Of a stretch of DNA of 64,000 nucleotides, positions 7,956-17,633 are shown piece by piece (the first letter of the stretch is position 1; each line of letters starts with the position of its first letter). The notes below the pieces were generated by a model that was not told where the DNA came from, ran no database searches, and saw only the letters and a program-made list of their open reading frames with translations. The stretch comes from Pseudomonas khavaziana (lineage in GTDB: Bacteria; Pseudomonadota; Gammaproteobacteria; Pseudomonadales; Pseudomonadaceae): contig NZ_JAHSTT010000001.1 of the NCBI RefSeq assembly GCF_019145205.1, positions 682,001 through 746,000 of the forward strand, given 5' to 3'. The position numbers and the translations under genes are program-made.

Positions 7956-10900
7956 TGGCCAGCCTCTTTAGGAGTTTCAGTAGTGTCTTTCTTTTTGCGT
8001 TCGCCAGCCGAGGACACGGTTGCATAGAACAGTGGCACCCAGAAGATCGCCAGCACGGTGGCGGTGATCATACCGCCGATTACGCCGGTACCGATTGCGT
8101 GTTGGCTACCTGAGCCGGCGCCACTGGAAATCGCCAGCGGCAGTACGCCGAGCACGAACGCCATGGACGTCATGATGATCGGGCGCAGACGCATCCGCGA
8201 AGCTTCGATCGCCGCCTCGACGATGCCTTTGCCTTGCTCATGCAGCTCCTTGGCGAATTCCACGATCAGGATGGCGTTTTTCGCCGCCAGGCCCACCGTC
8301 ACCAACAAGCCCACCTGGAAGAACACGTCGTTGGACAAGCCACGCATACTGGTAGCGATCAGCGCACCGATTACACCCAGTGGCACAACCAAGATCACCG
8401 CAATCGGGATCGACCAGCTTTCGTACAGTGCCGCCAGGCACAGGAATACAACCAGCAGCGACAGTGCGTACAGCGCAGGTGCCTGGGAGCCGGACAGGCG
8501 TTCTTCATACGACAGGCCGGTCCAGGAGTAGCCGATGCCGGCCGGCAGTTCCTTGGCAATGCGTTCGACTTCCGCCATCGCGTCACCGGTACTGTAGCCC
8601 GGCGCCGGGGTACCGAGGATTTCCATCGCCGCTACACCGTTGTATCGCGAGAGCTTCGGTGAACCATAGATCCACTTGCCCGACGAGATGGCCGACAGAG
8701 GCACCATTTTCCCGGACTCGCTGCGCACATACCATTTGTCCAGGTCTTCCGGCGCCATACGACTGGCAGCGTCACCTTGCACATACACCTTCTTCACACG
8801 ACCACGGTCGATGAAGTCGTTGATGTAGCTGCCACCCAGGGCAATGGCCAGGGTCTGCTGGATATCGGCGAGGCTGATGCCCTGGGCACTGGCCTTCTCG
8901 TCGTCGACGGTCAGCTCATATTGCGGCTCATCGTTCACACCGTTGGGACGTACGCCTGCCAGTACCTTGCTCTGCGCCGCCGCACCGAGGAACTGGTTAC
9001 GTGCAGCCATGAGCTTGTCGTGGCCGACGCCACCCTGGTCTTGCAGGAACACGTCGAAACCGGTGGCGTTACCCAATTCAAGAACCGAAGGTGGCACGAT
9101 GGCGAATACCATTGCGTCCTTGAAGGCTCCGAAGAAGTAACCCTGGGCCCGCTTGGCGACTTCGAATACCGATTGGGTCGAGTCACGCTCATCCCACGGC
9201 TTGAGCATCACAAACGCGAGGCCCGAACTCTGGCCACGGCCGGCGAAGTTGAAGCCGTTTACGGTAAACACCGAGTTCACGGACTTGCCTTCGCCTGGCT
9301 CGCCTTCCTTGTCATGCAGCAGGAAGGCCCGCATGTCATCGATGACTTTTTGCGTACGTTCAGCCGAAGAGCCGACCGGTGTCTGCACCTGGGCAAAGAT
9401 CACGCCCTGGTCTTCCTCAGGCAGGAACGCGCTCGGGATACGGGTGAACATCCAGATCATGCCGGCCAGGATCAGCACATACACCAGGAATGCCGGGATC
9501 TTGTGCTTGATCATGCCGCCCACGCCGCGCTCGTACTTGAGTACGCCGCTGTCGAAGGTGCGGTTGAACCAGCCGAAGAAGCCGCGCTTGGGTTGGCCGT
9601 GCTTTTCCGGATCGATCGGCTTGAGCATGGTGGCGCACAAGGCCGGGGTGAAGATCAGGGCAACCATGACCGACAATGCCATCGCCGAAACAATGGTGAT
9701 GGAGAACTGACGATAGATCACCCCGGTGGAACCACCGAAGAACGCCATCGGCAGCAGTACCGCCGACAGTACCAACGCAATACCCACCAGGGCGCCCTGG
9801 ATCTGGCCCATGGACTTGATCGTCGCTTCTTTGGGCGACAGGTGTTCCTCGGCCATTACCCGTTCGACGTTTTCCACCACCACGATGGCATCGTCCACCA
9901 GCAAGCCGATGGCCAGGATCATGCCGAACATGGTCAGGGTGTTGATGGTGAAGCCGCACGCGGCCAGGATTCCGAAGGTGCCCAGCAATACCACCGGTAC
10001 GGTCATGGTGGTGATGATGGTGGCGCGGAAGTTCTGCAGGAACAGGAACATCACCAGAAACACCAGCACGATCGCTTCGACCAGGGTGTGAACCACACCG
10101 GAGATCGATTCGGTCACCACCGGGGTGGTGTCATACGGCACCACCGCTTTCATCCCTGGCGGGAAGAACGGCTCCAGGGACTTGACTGTTTCGCGGATGG
10201 CCTTGCCGGTGTCCAATGCGTTGGCACCTGCCGCCAGCTTGATGGCCATACCCGAGGCCGGCTTGCCGTTGAACTGCGCACTGATGCTGTAGTTCTGGCC
10301 GCCCAGTTCGATACGCGCCACGTCACCCAGGCGAACCTGGGAGCCGTCGGTATTGACCTTCATCAGGATCTTGGCGAACTCTTCAGCGCTTTGCAGGCGC
10401 GTCTTGCCGATGATGGTAGCGTTCAGCTGGGTACCGGGCAGGGCAGGCAGGCCGCCCAGTTGGCCGGTGGCCACCTGCACGTTCTGCGCCTTGATGGCGT
10501 TGCTGACATCCACCGGGGTGAGCTGGTAGTTGTTCAGCTTGGCCGGGTCGAGCCAGATACGCATGGCGTACTGCGAACCGAAGACCTGGAAGTCACCCAC
10601 GCCCGAGGTACGGGAAATCGGGTCCTGGATGTTGGACACGATGTAGTTGGACAAGTCGTCCTTGGTCATGCTGCCGTCTTCCGACACCAGACCGATCACC
10701 ATCAGGAAGTTCTTCACCGACTTGGTCACACGGATACCCTGTTGCTGCACTTCTTGCGGCAGCAGCGGGGTGGCCAGGTTCAGCTTGTTCTGCACCTGGA
10801 CCTGGGCGATATCCGGGTTGGTACCTTGGTTGAACGTCGCGGTGATGGTCATGCTGCCGTCGGAGTTACTGTCCGAGGCGACATAACGCAGGTTGTCGAT

Positions 10901-11113
10901 ACCGTTGAGCTGTTGCTCGATAACCTGCACCACGGTGTCCTGCACGGTTTGTGCGGACGCGCCTGGGTAGGTCACCTGGATATCAATGGCCGTCGGCGCA
11001 ATGGCCGGGTATTGGTTGATAGGCAACTTCAGGATCGACAGTGCCCCGACCAGCATGATCACCAGGGCAATTACCCAGGCAAAAATGGGACGGTCGATAA
11101 AAAATTTCGACAT
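7952..11113 (-). CDS. ttgB: RND efflux inner membrane transporter (TtgB/EmhB/MexB type)
   Basis: A full-length 1053-aa HAE1-family RND proton antiporter. It starts [20 protein letters not shown], has the usual 12 transmembrane segments and two large periplasmic loops, and keeps the proton-relay residues (Asp pair in [15 protein letters not shown] near 407, Lys in [13 protein letters not shown] near 940). It captures hydrophobic drugs and solvents from the periplasm and passes them to TtgC through TtgA. It lies 3 bases after ttgA and overlaps ttgC. Nothing suggests truncation or frameshift. Confidence 0.95.
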   Translation of the reverse strand: MSKFFIDRPIFAWVIALVIMLVGALSILKLPINQYPAIAPTAIDIQVTYPGASAQTVQDTVVQVIEQQLNGIDNLRYVASDSNSDGSMTITATFNQGTNPDIAQVQVQNKLNLATPLLPQEVQQQGIRVTKSVKNFLMVIGLVSEDGSMTKDDLSNYIVSNIQDPISRTSGVGDFQVFGSQYAMRIWLDPAKLNNYQLTPVDVSNAIKAQNVQVATGQLGGLPALPGTQLNATIIGKTRLQSAEEFAKILMKVNTDGSQVRLGDVARIELGGQNYSISAQFNGKPASGMAIKLAAGANALDTGKAIRETVKSLEPFFPPGMKAVVPYDTTPVVTESISGVVHTLVEAIVLVFLVMFLFLQNFRATIITTMTVPVVLLGTFGILAACGFTINTLTMFGMILAIGLLVDDAIVVVENVERVMAEEHLSPKEATIKSMGQIQGALVGIALVLSAVLLPMAFFGGSTGVIYRQFSITIVSAMALSVMVALIFTPALCATMLKPIDPEKHGQPKRGFFGWFNRTFDSGVLKYERGVGGMIKHKIPAFLVYVLILAGMIWMFTRIPSAFLPEEDQGVIFAQVQTPVGSSAERTQKVIDDMRAFLLHDKEGEPGEGKSVNSVFTVNGFNFAGRGQSSGLAFVMLKPWDERDSTQSVFEVAKRAQGYFFGAFKDAMVFAIVPPSVLELGNATGFDVFLQDQGGVGHDKLMAARNQFLGAAAQSKVLAGVRPNGVNDEPQYELTVDDEKASAQGISLADIQQTLAIALGGSYINDFIDRGRVKKVYVQGDAASRMAPEDLDKWYVRSESGKMVPLSAISSGKWIYGSPKLSRYNGVAAMEILGTPAPGYSTGDAMAEVERIAKELPAGIGYSWTGLSYEERLSGSQAPALYALSLLVVFLCLAALYESWSIPIAVILVVPLGVIGALIATSMRGLSNDVFFQVGLLVTVGLAAKNAILIVEFAKELHEQGKGIVEAAIEASRMRLRPIIMTSMAFVLGVLPLAISSGAGSGSQHAIGTGVIGGMITATVLAIFWVPLFYATVSSAGERKKKDTTETPKEAGQ

Positions 11114-11116
11114 GGA

Positions 11117-12265
11117 TTACTCCCCTTGACCAGCAGCGGCAGCAGGCGCTGCAGCAGTACCGGCGGGTTTGGCGTTGTCGGCGTCCTTGACCTTGACTTC
11201 GATACCCGGCTTGATGAATTGCAGGCCCTCGGTGATCACGCGGTCACCGGCGTCCAGGCCTTTTTCCACCAGCCAGTAGGCACCGGCAGTGCGGTTGGCA
11301 ACCAGCTCGCGTTGCTCGACCTTGTTGTCCTTGTTCACGATCAGCGCCGTCGGAATGCCCCTGAGGTCACGGGTCACGCCTTGTTGCGGAGCGAGAATGG
11401 CCTTGCTGTTCACACCCGCTTGCAACTGGGCGTGCACGAACATGCCCGGTAGCAGCACATGGTCAGGGTTGGGGAACACGGCACGCAGGGTCACGGAGCC
11501 GGTGGTCTGGTCGACCGACACTTCGGAGAATTCGAGCTTGCCGTCTTGGGCATAAGGCGTGCCGTCTTCCAGAGTCAGCTTGACCTTGGCCGCGTTGTCG
11601 CCGGCTTTCTCCAGTTGGCCACTGGCAAGGTCGCGACGCAGTTTCAACATTTCAGCCGAGGATTGGGTAACGTCGACGTAGATCGGGTCCAGTTGCTGGA
11701 TCACGGCCATGGCATCGGCCTGGCCATTGCTGACCAGTGCGCCTTCGGTGACCGAAGAACGGCCGATACGCCCGGAGATCGGTGCGAACACCTTGGTGTA
11801 GCGCACGTTGATCTGGGCGCTCTGCAGGTCGGCTTCGGCGGTCATGCGGTCGGCGACGGCGGTGTCGTATTCCTGACGGCTGACGGCCTGTTCATCGACC
11901 AGTTGCTTGTAGCGGTCGGTGATCGACTTGGTCTGGGTCAGCTTGGCCTGGGCGCTCTTGAGTGTCGCTTCATAGACCGACGGGTCGATCTGGTACAACT
12001 GCTGGCCTTCCTTCACATCCGCGCCTTCCTTGAACAAGCGCTTGAGAATGATGCCGTTGACCTGAGGCCGGACTTCCGCGATGCGATAGGCCGTGGTGCG
12101 GCCTGGCAACTCGGTGGTCAGGGTAAAGGCTTGCGGTTGAATGGTGACCACGCCGACCTGAGGGGTTTGAGCGGGCGGTGCCGCTTCTTCCTTTTTACAT
12201 CCGCTGAGCAGCGATGCCAGGGCGACGGCAGTGACCAGAGCGGTAACAGCTGGCTTAAGTTGCAT
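11117..12265 (-). CDS. ttgA: RND efflux periplasmic adaptor lipoprotein (TtgA/EmhA/MexA type)
   Basis: A 382-aa membrane fusion protein linking TtgB to TtgC. The start at 12265 is favoured because GAGGATCTTC precedes it and it gives a clean lipoprotein signal with lipobox LSGC (Cys23); an in-frame ATG at 12301 lacks such support. The order lipoyl half, alpha-hairpin (about residues 95-160), lipoyl half and beta-barrel is normal. The C-terminus is Ala/Pro-rich. It is the first gene of ttgABC, transcribed away from ttgR from the operator-promoter at 12355-12384. Confidence 0.94.
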   Translation of the reverse strand: MQLKPAVTALVTAVALASLLSGCKKEEAAPPAQTPQVGVVTIQPQAFTLTTELPGRTTAYRIAEVRPQVNGIILKRLFKEGADVKEGQQLYQIDPSVYEATLKSAQAKLTQTKSITDRYKQLVDEQAVSRQEYDTAVADRMTAEADLQSAQINVRYTKVFAPISGRIGRSSVTEGALVSNGQADAMAVIQQLDPIYVDVTQSSAEMLKLRRDLASGQLEKAGDNAAKVKLTLEDGTPYAQDGKLEFSEVSVDQTTGSVTLRAVFPNPDHVLLPGMFVHAQLQAGVNSKAILAPQQGVTRDLRGIPTALIVNKDNKVEQRELVANRTAGAYWLVEKGLDAGDRVITEGLQFIKPGIEVKVKDADNAKPAGTAAAPAAAAGQGE

Positions 12266-12355
12266 GAAGATCCTCGGGTCAGGCGCGCAGAGTGCGCACA
12301 AGAAGTGTGGAAGGGTAAAAAACAGGCTGCGAGTGGATAAGTAGCTTGCTACGCA

Positions 12356-12390
12356 ATATACTTACGTTCATGGTTGTTTGTAAACTCTTG
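12356..12390. promoter_or_regulatory. TtgR-type operator overlapping the ttgABC promoter
   Basis: This lies between divergent ttgA and ttgR. An imperfect palindrome with outer arms TTAC (12362) and GTAA (12383) matches, as I remember it, the P. putida TtgR operator (TTACAAACAACCATGAATGT, one base different). On the minus strand a -35 TTTACA (12384-12379) and a -10 TATATT (12360-12355), 18 bp apart, fall within the operator, so repressor binding would block polymerase. A TTGACA on the plus strand at 12388 is a candidate -35 toward ttgR. Confidence 0.85.
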
Positions 12391-12530
12391 ACAGGCCGTG
12401 CGCAATGTTGACAAAGCTGCGCCCCAAGCCTCGATTCTAGTACGTTCGGCGCCCATGACGGCGTCGTCCCACAATTATTCAGATGATGGTCAAGCACCAT
12501 CCACAGTGTCCCGATTGAGGTTTTACTGCC

Positions 12531-13163
12531 ATGGTTCGTCGCACCAAAGAGGAAGCTCAGGAAACGCGCAGCCAGATTCTCCAAGCCGCCGAGCAAGCCT
12601 TCTATGAGCGTGGCGTGGCGCGCACCACCCTGGCGGACATCGCCGCGCTGGCCGGGGTGACGCGCGGTGCTATCTACTGGCATTTCAGCAATAAGTCCGA
12701 TTTGCTCCAGGCATTGCTCGACACGCTGCACGAGCCCTTGGACGAATTGGCCCGCGCCAGTGAAAGCGAGGACGAAGTCGACCCGCTGGGCTGTATGCGC
12801 AAGTTGCTGATTCATCTCTACCATGAAGTGGCCCTGGACCCGAAAACCCGGCGCATCAACGAAATCCTGTTTCATAAGTGCGAGTTCACCGATGAAATGT
12901 GTGACATGCGCCGCCAACGCCAGACCCACACTCTCGAATGCAACCTGCGAATCGGCTTGACGTTGCGTAACGCAGTCCATCGCGGGCAGCTTCCGGAAGC
13001 GCTCGATACCACCCGTGGAGCCATATGCATCCATGCGTTTATCCACGGTCTGATCGGTCAGTGGCTGTTGGTGCCTGACAGTTTCCAACTGCATCAAGAT
13101 GCCGAGCGCTGGGCCGACATAGGGCTGGACATGCTGCGCCTGAGCCCCAGCCTGCGCAATTGA
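12531..13163 (+). CDS. ttgR: TetR-family repressor of the efflux operon (TtgR/EmhR)
   Basis: A 210-aa TetR-family regulator. The N-terminal helix-turn-helix spans about residues 10-56 ([20 protein letters not shown], the standard TetR recognition helix region). The C-terminal ligand domain closely resembles TtgR, which binds antibiotics and plant phenolics and then releases the ttgABC operator. It is transcribed divergently from ttgABC across a 265-bp gap holding the operator, so it should repress both the pump and itself. The ATG at 12531 opens [13 protein letters not shown], the family start. Confidence 0.93.
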   Translation: MVRRTKEEAQETRSQILQAAEQAFYERGVARTTLADIAALAGVTRGAIYWHFSNKSDLLQALLDTLHEPLDELARASESEDEVDPLGCMRKLLIHLYHEVALDPKTRRINEILFHKCEFTDEMCDMRRQRQTHTLECNLRIGLTLRNAVHRGQLPEALDTTRGAICIHAFIHGLIGQWLLVPDSFQLHQDAERWADIGLDMLRLSPSLRN

Positions 13164-13466
13164 GACAAAATGCGTAATTGCGTCCAGTTGTGTCAATAGT
13201 AAAGACCAGAGACAGTCAATCGTCCCTTTGCCTGATTGGAGGGGTGACTTTATATACGGGCTGGCCTGCGGTTGATAGGTAGCCGGCTAAGTATTTTGTA
13301 GCGATTTTGTTGCGGTTCTGTGAAGCAATGTTTCCAAGCGCCTACATACAGTCAAAATGTGGAAGGGGGCTTGCTCCCGATAGCGGTGCCTCAGTCAACC
13401 CATCATTGACTGACACACCGCTATCGGGAGCAAGCCCCCTCCCACTTTGTTTTTTGTTTCAGTCAG
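13164..13466. other. intergenic region between ttgR and the ene-reductase gene
   Basis: About 300 bases between convergent genes. The first 190 bases hold no recognisable gene or strong terminator. The REPIN at 13359-13445 fills most of the rest. Confidence 0.6.
13359..13445. repeat. REPIN, GTGGGAGG family
   Basis: Two inverted copies of the REP unit GTGGGAGGGGGCTTGCTCCC (the left copy has GTGGAAGG), with GATAGCGGTG extensions, separated by a short spacer that is itself partly palindromic (AGTCAA/TTGACT). It would fold as one long hairpin in single strands. The same family recurs at 25764, 27679 and 32362. Confidence 0.9.
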
Positions 13467-14522
13467 TTAGATCGGCAGCGTCGGATAGTCGATGTAACCC
13501 ACCGGGCCTTTGCCATAGAAGGTTTCCGGGTGCGGCTCGTTCAACGGCGCATCGGCCTTCAATCGTGCCGGCAGGTCCGGGTTGGCGATAAAAGGAATAC
13601 CAAAGGCCACCGCATCCGCCTTGCCCGCCGCCAGCCAGGCGTTGGCGCTGTCCTTGGTGAAGCGTTCGTTGGCGATGTACACACCGCCGAAGGCTTTTTT
13701 CAGTTGTGGGCCGAGGCTGTCCGCGCCTTCTTTTTCACGGGAGCAGATGAAGGCGATGCCACGCTTGCCCAGTTCGCTGGCGACGTAGGTGAAGGTTTCG
13801 GCCAGGTTGGCGTCGCCCATGTCGTGCGCATCGGCGCGCGGTGCCAGGTGCACGCCCACGCGGCCGGCGCCCCAGATTTCGATGGCGGCGTCGGTCACTT
13901 CCAGCAGCAGGCGCGCACGGTTTTCCAGGGAGCCGCCGTATTGGTCGGTGCGCTGGTTGGTGCTGCTTTGCAGGAACTGGTCGAGCAGGTAGCCGTTGGC
14001 GCCGTGGATTTCCACGCCGTCAAACCCTGCAGCCTTGGCGTTCTCGGCACCTACGCGGTAAGCGTCGACGATGTCGGCGATTTCAGCGGTTTCCAGGGCG
14101 CGTGGGGTCGGGTAGTCGGCCAATGGACGAACCAGGCTGACGTGACCTTTGGCCTGGATCGCGCTGGGGGCCACTGGAGTTTCGCCGTCCAGGTAGGACT
14201 CGTGGGAAATGCGACCCACATGCCACAGTTGCAGGAAGATCTTGCCGCCCGCGCCATGCACGGCCTTGGTGATGTTGGCCCAACCACGTACCTGGTCGTT
14301 GGACCAGATGCCCGGCGTGTCCGGGTAGCCCACGCCCATGGGCGTCACGGAGGTGGCTTCGCTGAGGATCAGCCCGGCGGAGGCACGTTGCACGTAGTAC
14401 TCGGCCATCAGCGCATTGGGCACGCGCCCGGCATCGGCACGGCAGCGGGTCAGCGGCGCCATGATGATGCGGTTCGACAGTTCCAGCTCGCCCAGTGTGA
14501 TCGGATCGAAAATAGTCGTCAT
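13467..14522 (-). CDS. xenB: Old Yellow Enzyme family ene-reductase (XenB-like)
   Basis: A 351-aa FMN-dependent NAD(P)H ene-reductase that reduces activated C=C bonds and nitro compounds. Family motifs are intact: MAPLTRCRAD near residue 21, LQLWHVGRISH near 100, the ligand-binding HGANGYLLDQFL near 180 and SLENRARLLLEV near 205. It resembles P. fluorescens xenobiotic reductase B as I recall it, with NemA of enterics an alternative name. An MFS exporter and ArsR-type regulator lie upstream on the same strand with small gaps (31 and 14 bases), so the three may form one operon answering electrophile stress. Confidence 0.88.
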   Translation of the reverse strand: MTTIFDPITLGELELSNRIIMAPLTRCRADAGRVPNALMAEYYVQRASAGLILSEATSVTPMGVGYPDTPGIWSNDQVRGWANITKAVHGAGGKIFLQLWHVGRISHESYLDGETPVAPSAIQAKGHVSLVRPLADYPTPRALETAEIADIVDAYRVGAENAKAAGFDGVEIHGANGYLLDQFLQSSTNQRTDQYGGSLENRARLLLEVTDAAIEIWGAGRVGVHLAPRADAHDMGDANLAETFTYVASELGKRGIAFICSREKEGADSLGPQLKKAFGGVYIANERFTKDSANAWLAAGKADAVAFGIPFIANPDLPARLKADAPLNEPHPETFYGKGPVGYIDYPTLPI

Positions 14523-14553
14523 GGGATAACACCCTTCTCTTTAAGTGGATTGA

Positions 14554-15720
14554 TCAGTTGGTCGCAGGGGCCAGGTCGGCATCGCCGCTCTGACGGAAAG
14601 TGAGCAGGGTCGCCAGCAGGGCCAGGATCGCCAGTGCTGCGGCGGCCAGCGGCACGCTGGTCAGGCCGAAACCGTGGGCAATCACGCTGCCGCCGACCCA
14701 GGCGCCAAGGGCATTGCCGATATTGAACGCGCCGATGTTCAAGGTGGACACCAGGTTCGGTGCCGCCTTGCCGAAGGTCACCACATTGATTTGCAGCGCC
14801 GGTACGGCGGCAAACGAAGCGGTGGCCCACAGGAACAGGGTGATTTCGGTGGGGATCAGCGCGACGCTGGTCCAGGACAGGACAGTTGAGACCACCGCCA
14901 TGCTGATGAACACGCCGATCAGGGTGGCCGCCAGGCGTTTGTCCGCCAGCTTGCCGCCGATGATGTTGCCCACCGTGAGGCCCAGGCCGATCAGCAGCAG
15001 GGTCCAGGTCACGCCCTTGGGCGACACGCCGGTGACATCGCCAAGCAGCGGTGCGACGTAGGTAAAGAGGGTGAACATCGAAGCGGCAAACAACGCTGTC
15101 ATGCTCAGCGACAACCAGATGCCGGCACCTTTGAGGGCTGCCAGTTCGGCGCGCATGTCGAGTTTTTCTTCGTCACGTTTGGCCGGCAGGAAGCGGATCA
15201 GGCCGATCAAGGCGATCACGCCAATCACGGTCACCGCCCAGAAGGTCGAGCGCCAGCCAGCTTGCTGGCCCAGGGCGGTGCCCAGCGGTACGCCGAGCAC
15301 GTTGGCCAGGGTCAGGCCGGTGAACATCAAGGCCACGGCCGAAGCGCGCTTATTGGCTGGCACCAGGTTGGCCGCGACCACTGAGCCAATCCCGAAGAAC
15401 GCGCCGTGGCACAGCGCGGTGACGACGCGGGCAAACATCAGCACGTTGTAGTCACTGGCCAGGGCGCAGAGCAGATTGCCGACGATGAAGATGCCCATCA
15501 ACGCGACCAGCGCCGCCTTGCGTGGCAGCTTGGCGGTGGCCAGTGCCATGAAGGGGGCGCCGATGGCCACGCCCAGGGCGTAGCCAGTAACCAGCCAGCC
15601 GGCGCCGGGGATCGACACGCCCAGGTCCGCCGCCACATCGGGCAGCAGCCCCATGATGACGAACTCGGTGGTGCCGATGGCAAAGGCGCTGAGGGCCAGT
15701 ATGAGTAGCGAGAGGGGCAT
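14554..15720 (-). CDS. MFS transporter, DHA1-type sugar/drug efflux family
   Basis: A 388-aa major facilitator protein with about 12 predicted transmembrane segments. The start MPLSLLILALSAFAIGTTEF followed by VIMGLLPDVAADLGVS is typical of the AraJ/YdhP/chloramphenicol-exporter group. The substrate is not readable. It sits between the ArsR-like regulator and the ene-reductase on the same strand, which suggests a co-regulated detoxification unit: export of the inducing compound alongside its reduction. Confidence 0.85.
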   Translation of the reverse strand: MPLSLLILALSAFAIGTTEFVIMGLLPDVAADLGVSIPGAGWLVTGYALGVAIGAPFMALATAKLPRKAALVALMGIFIVGNLLCALASDYNVLMFARVVTALCHGAFFGIGSVVAANLVPANKRASAVALMFTGLTLANVLGVPLGTALGQQAGWRSTFWAVTVIGVIALIGLIRFLPAKRDEEKLDMRAELAALKGAGIWLSLSMTALFAASMFTLFTYVAPLLGDVTGVSPKGVTWTLLLIGLGLTVGNIIGGKLADKRLAATLIGVFISMAVVSTVLSWTSVALIPTEITLFLWATASFAAVPALQINVVTFGKAAPNLVSTLNIGAFNIGNALGAWVGGSVIAHGFGLTSVPLAAAALAILALLATLLTFRQSGDADLAPATN

Positions 15721-15734
15721 CTACGTTTCCTTTA

Positions 15735-16061
15735 TTACAGCGGTGCGCTCATATCAGCGCTGAGTTCAGTGGTGAGCGCCACGAGAAAGGCTTGGATCAC
15801 TGCCTCGTTGCGTTTGAAAAAGTGCCATTGCCCGGCCTTCTGGCTGCTGATCAACCCGGCCCGTTGCAAGGTGGCCAGGTGGGCCGACACAGTCGACTGG
15901 GACAAGCCGCAGCGCTGGTCGATCTGCCCGGCGCAGATACCGTATTCGTGGTTGTGCAGTTGCTCGGGAAATTGCACCTTCGGGTCTTTCAGCCAGGTGA
16001 GGATGTCTCGTCGTACTGGGTGCGCCAGGGCTTTTATTATTTCGTCGAGGTCAATGGACAT
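15735..16061 (-). CDS. ArsR-family winged-helix transcriptional regulator
   Basis: A 108-aa single-domain regulator. It starts MSIDLDEIIKALAHPVRRDIL, and the recognition helix region LSQSTVSAHLATLQRAGLI lies near residues 53-72. It has a single Cys near 43 and another near 50 but no complete ELCVCDL arsenic-type metal site, so a redox or organic inducer is more likely than a metal. It lies 14 bases upstream of the MFS gene in the same direction, and its upstream region carries inverted boxes (16117-16134, 16167-16184). Autoregulation of the reductase/exporter operon is inferred. Confidence 0.88.
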   Translation of the reverse strand: MSIDLDEIIKALAHPVRRDILTWLKDPKVQFPEQLHNHEYGICAGQIDQRCGLSQSTVSAHLATLQRAGLISSQKAGQWHFFKRNEAVIQAFLVALTTELSADMSAPL

Positions 16062-16085
16062 GGCAGTTTGCTCGGTGTCGTAAAG

Positions 16086-16190
16086 CGTTATATCGCGATG
16101 AGGCGAACTTTAAATCGGTCTATCCCGATATACCAATATGAATTTGATCTGAGGTCAGGCTGAATCGGTATATCGGGTTATAACGATACG
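16086..16190. promoter_or_regulatory. array of GGTATATCG-type operator boxes upstream of the ArsR-family gene
   Basis: Box 1 (16117-16134) reads GGTCTATCCCGATATACC, an imperfect palindrome. Box 2 (16167-16184) reads GGTATATCGGGTTATAAC. The half-site CCCGATATACC of box 1 is the exact reverse complement of GGTATATCGGG in box 2. A third, looser copy, CGTTATATCG, lies at 16086-16095. The array lies between the regulator start and acpH and is the likely binding region of the ArsR-family protein. Confidence 0.7.
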
Positions 16191-16216
16191 TTGAAGGCAG
16201 TGGTAGACTGCGCGCC

Positions 16217-16801
16217 ATGAATTATCTCGCACATCTGCATCTGGGCGGCCAACTTCCTGCGCAACTGCTGGGCAGCCTCTATGGCGACTTTGTCAAAGGT
16301 CGCCTGCAGGGCCAGTTCAGCCCGCAAATCGAAGCGGCGATCCAGCTGCATCGCTCCATTGACCGTTTTACCGATAGCCATGCGCTGGTGGGTGAGGCGT
16401 TGTCGCGTTTCAGCCTGACCCGCAGGCGCTATGCCGGGATCGTCCTCGATGTGTTTTTCGACCATTGCCTGGCGCGGGATTGGGCGCTGTATGCCGACCA
16501 GCCCCTGGAGCGTTTTACCGCGCAGGTGTATGGCGTGCTGGCGGCCGAACCCGCGTTGCCGGGGCGGCTGGCGCAGATTGCGCCGTATATGGCGGCGGAT
16601 GATTGGCTGGGCTCGTATCGCGAGTTTGCGGTGATGGAGCAGGTGTTGAGGGGGATTTCGCGGCGGCTGACCGACCCAGACGCGTTGGGGTTTGCGATGC
16701 AGGAGTTGCGGGTGTTGTATGAACCACTGAGCAGAGACTTCAGTGAGTTCTACCCAGAGTTACAGGCATTCGCACAAACCCAGCAGGCCACACAGAATTG
16801 A
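16217..16801 (+). CDS. acpH: acyl carrier protein phosphodiesterase
   Basis: A 194-aa ACP hydrolyase that removes the 4'-phosphopantetheine group from holo-ACP. The start MNYLAHLHLGG, the early Asp in GSLYGDFVKGR, the HRSIDRFTDSH stretch and the LDVFFDHCLARDW motif match the HD-like metal-binding pattern of E. coli AcpH (MNFLAHLHLA, DFVRG, HRRIDVLTD, LDVMWDHFLSRHW). Length is normal. It is monocistronic, and a single REP palindrome follows the stop by 3 bases. Confidence 0.88.
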   Translation: MNYLAHLHLGGQLPAQLLGSLYGDFVKGRLQGQFSPQIEAAIQLHRSIDRFTDSHALVGEALSRFSLTRRRYAGIVLDVFFDHCLARDWALYADQPLERFTAQVYGVLAAEPALPGRLAQIAPYMAADDWLGSYREFAVMEQVLRGISRRLTDPDALGFAMQELRVLYEPLSRDFSEFYPELQAFAQTQQATQN

Positions 16802-16803
16802 AT

Positions 16804-16824
16804 GTGGGAGGGGCTTGCTCCCAC
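16804..16824. repeat. single REP palindrome
   Basis: GTGGGAGGGGCTTGCTCCCAC, a near-perfect palindrome in the 40-bp gap between the convergent acpH and olsA genes. It may stop transcription from both sides but has no long T-run. Confidence 0.85.
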
Positions 16825-16841
16825 ATTTAACCGTGCCCGCT

Positions 16842-17633
16842 TTAGGCCGCAAACGCAGGCCGAGTATTTACTGGCTCAACCTCCGGCACCGGCCCAAACA
16901 ACGCCTTCTGCACCGCCTGCTGCGCCTGGAACGCCAATGCCGCACGCTCTTGCCCAGCGCAGGCAATCGGCTTGAGCACATGAATCTCCACATCGCCCTG
17001 GTCATTGGAAAACAGGCGCATCAGGTGCGAGAGCAAATCATCATCGCCAATAAACGGTGCCAGCGGGTCGACCTGGCCGTCGCGCAAATAACGGATCGCT
17101 ACCGGTTGCAGCGACACATCCGCCTCAATCGCGCTGGCCAGTAAACGCCCGTGGAACGTACGCAGGCTGCGTCCATCAGTGGTGGTGCCTTCGGGGAACA
17201 TCAGCAGCGGGTGCTGTTGCTCCAGATGGCGGGTCATTTGCTTGCGGATCAACTGGCTGTCGCCCGCGCCGCGACGGATAAACAGGCTGCCAGCCTTGGC
17301 CGCCAACCAGCCGGCCACCGGCCAGGTGCGCACTTCGGCCTTGGACAGGAACGACATTGGCGTGACCATGCCCAGCAGCGGGATATCCGTCCAGGACACG
17401 TGATTGCTCACCCACAGCATCGGCTGTTGCGGCACCTCACCGTGCACCGTCACGCGAAAGGGCAGGGCGTTGCTCAGGCGCGCCATAAAGAACCGCGACC
17501 AACGCTGGCGCCGCACCATCGAGTTGGCGACACCCAGGCGCTCGAACAGGCCAAACGCACTGGCCATGCTCAAACCCAGCGCCACCACCAGCAGCACCCG
17601 GGCGATGCGCCCGTACACACGCAGGCGGCTCAT
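16842..17633 (-). CDS. olsA: lyso-ornithine lipid / 1-acylglycerol-3-phosphate acyltransferase
   Basis: A 263-aa PlsC-family inner membrane acyltransferase. An N-terminal hydrophobic helix is followed by the acyltransferase NHVSWTDIPLL motif (the HX4D box) near residue 77 and FPEGTTTDGRSLRTFHG near 145. The ATG at 17633 overlaps the olsB stop as ATGA, giving translational coupling. The pairing with an OlsB-type N-acyltransferase indicates the second step of ornithine-lipid synthesis: acylation of lyso-ornithine lipid from acyl-ACP. A 13-codon upstream extension of the frame is rejected because it overlaps olsB. Confidence 0.9.
   Translation of the reverse strand: MSRLRVYGRIARVLLVVALGLSMASAFGLFERLGVANSMVRRQRWSRFFMARLSNALPFRVTVHGEVPQQPMLWVSNHVSWTDIPLLGMVTPMSFLSKAEVRTWPVAGWLAAKAGSLFIRRGAGDSQLIRKQMTRHLEQQHPLLMFPEGTTTDGRSLRTFHGRLLASAIEADVSLQPVAIRYLRDGQVDPLAPFIGDDDLLSHLMRLFSNDQGDVEIHVLKPIACAGQERAALAFQAQQAVQKALFGPVPEVEPVNTRPAFAA

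Noticed and set aside
8777..11452. An 891-codon open frame on the plus strand opposite ttgB
   Set aside because: It lies fully antisense to the intact RND pump gene, and its sequence is low-complexity His/Asp/Gln/Arg-rich with no family motif, as expected from high-GC antisense codons.
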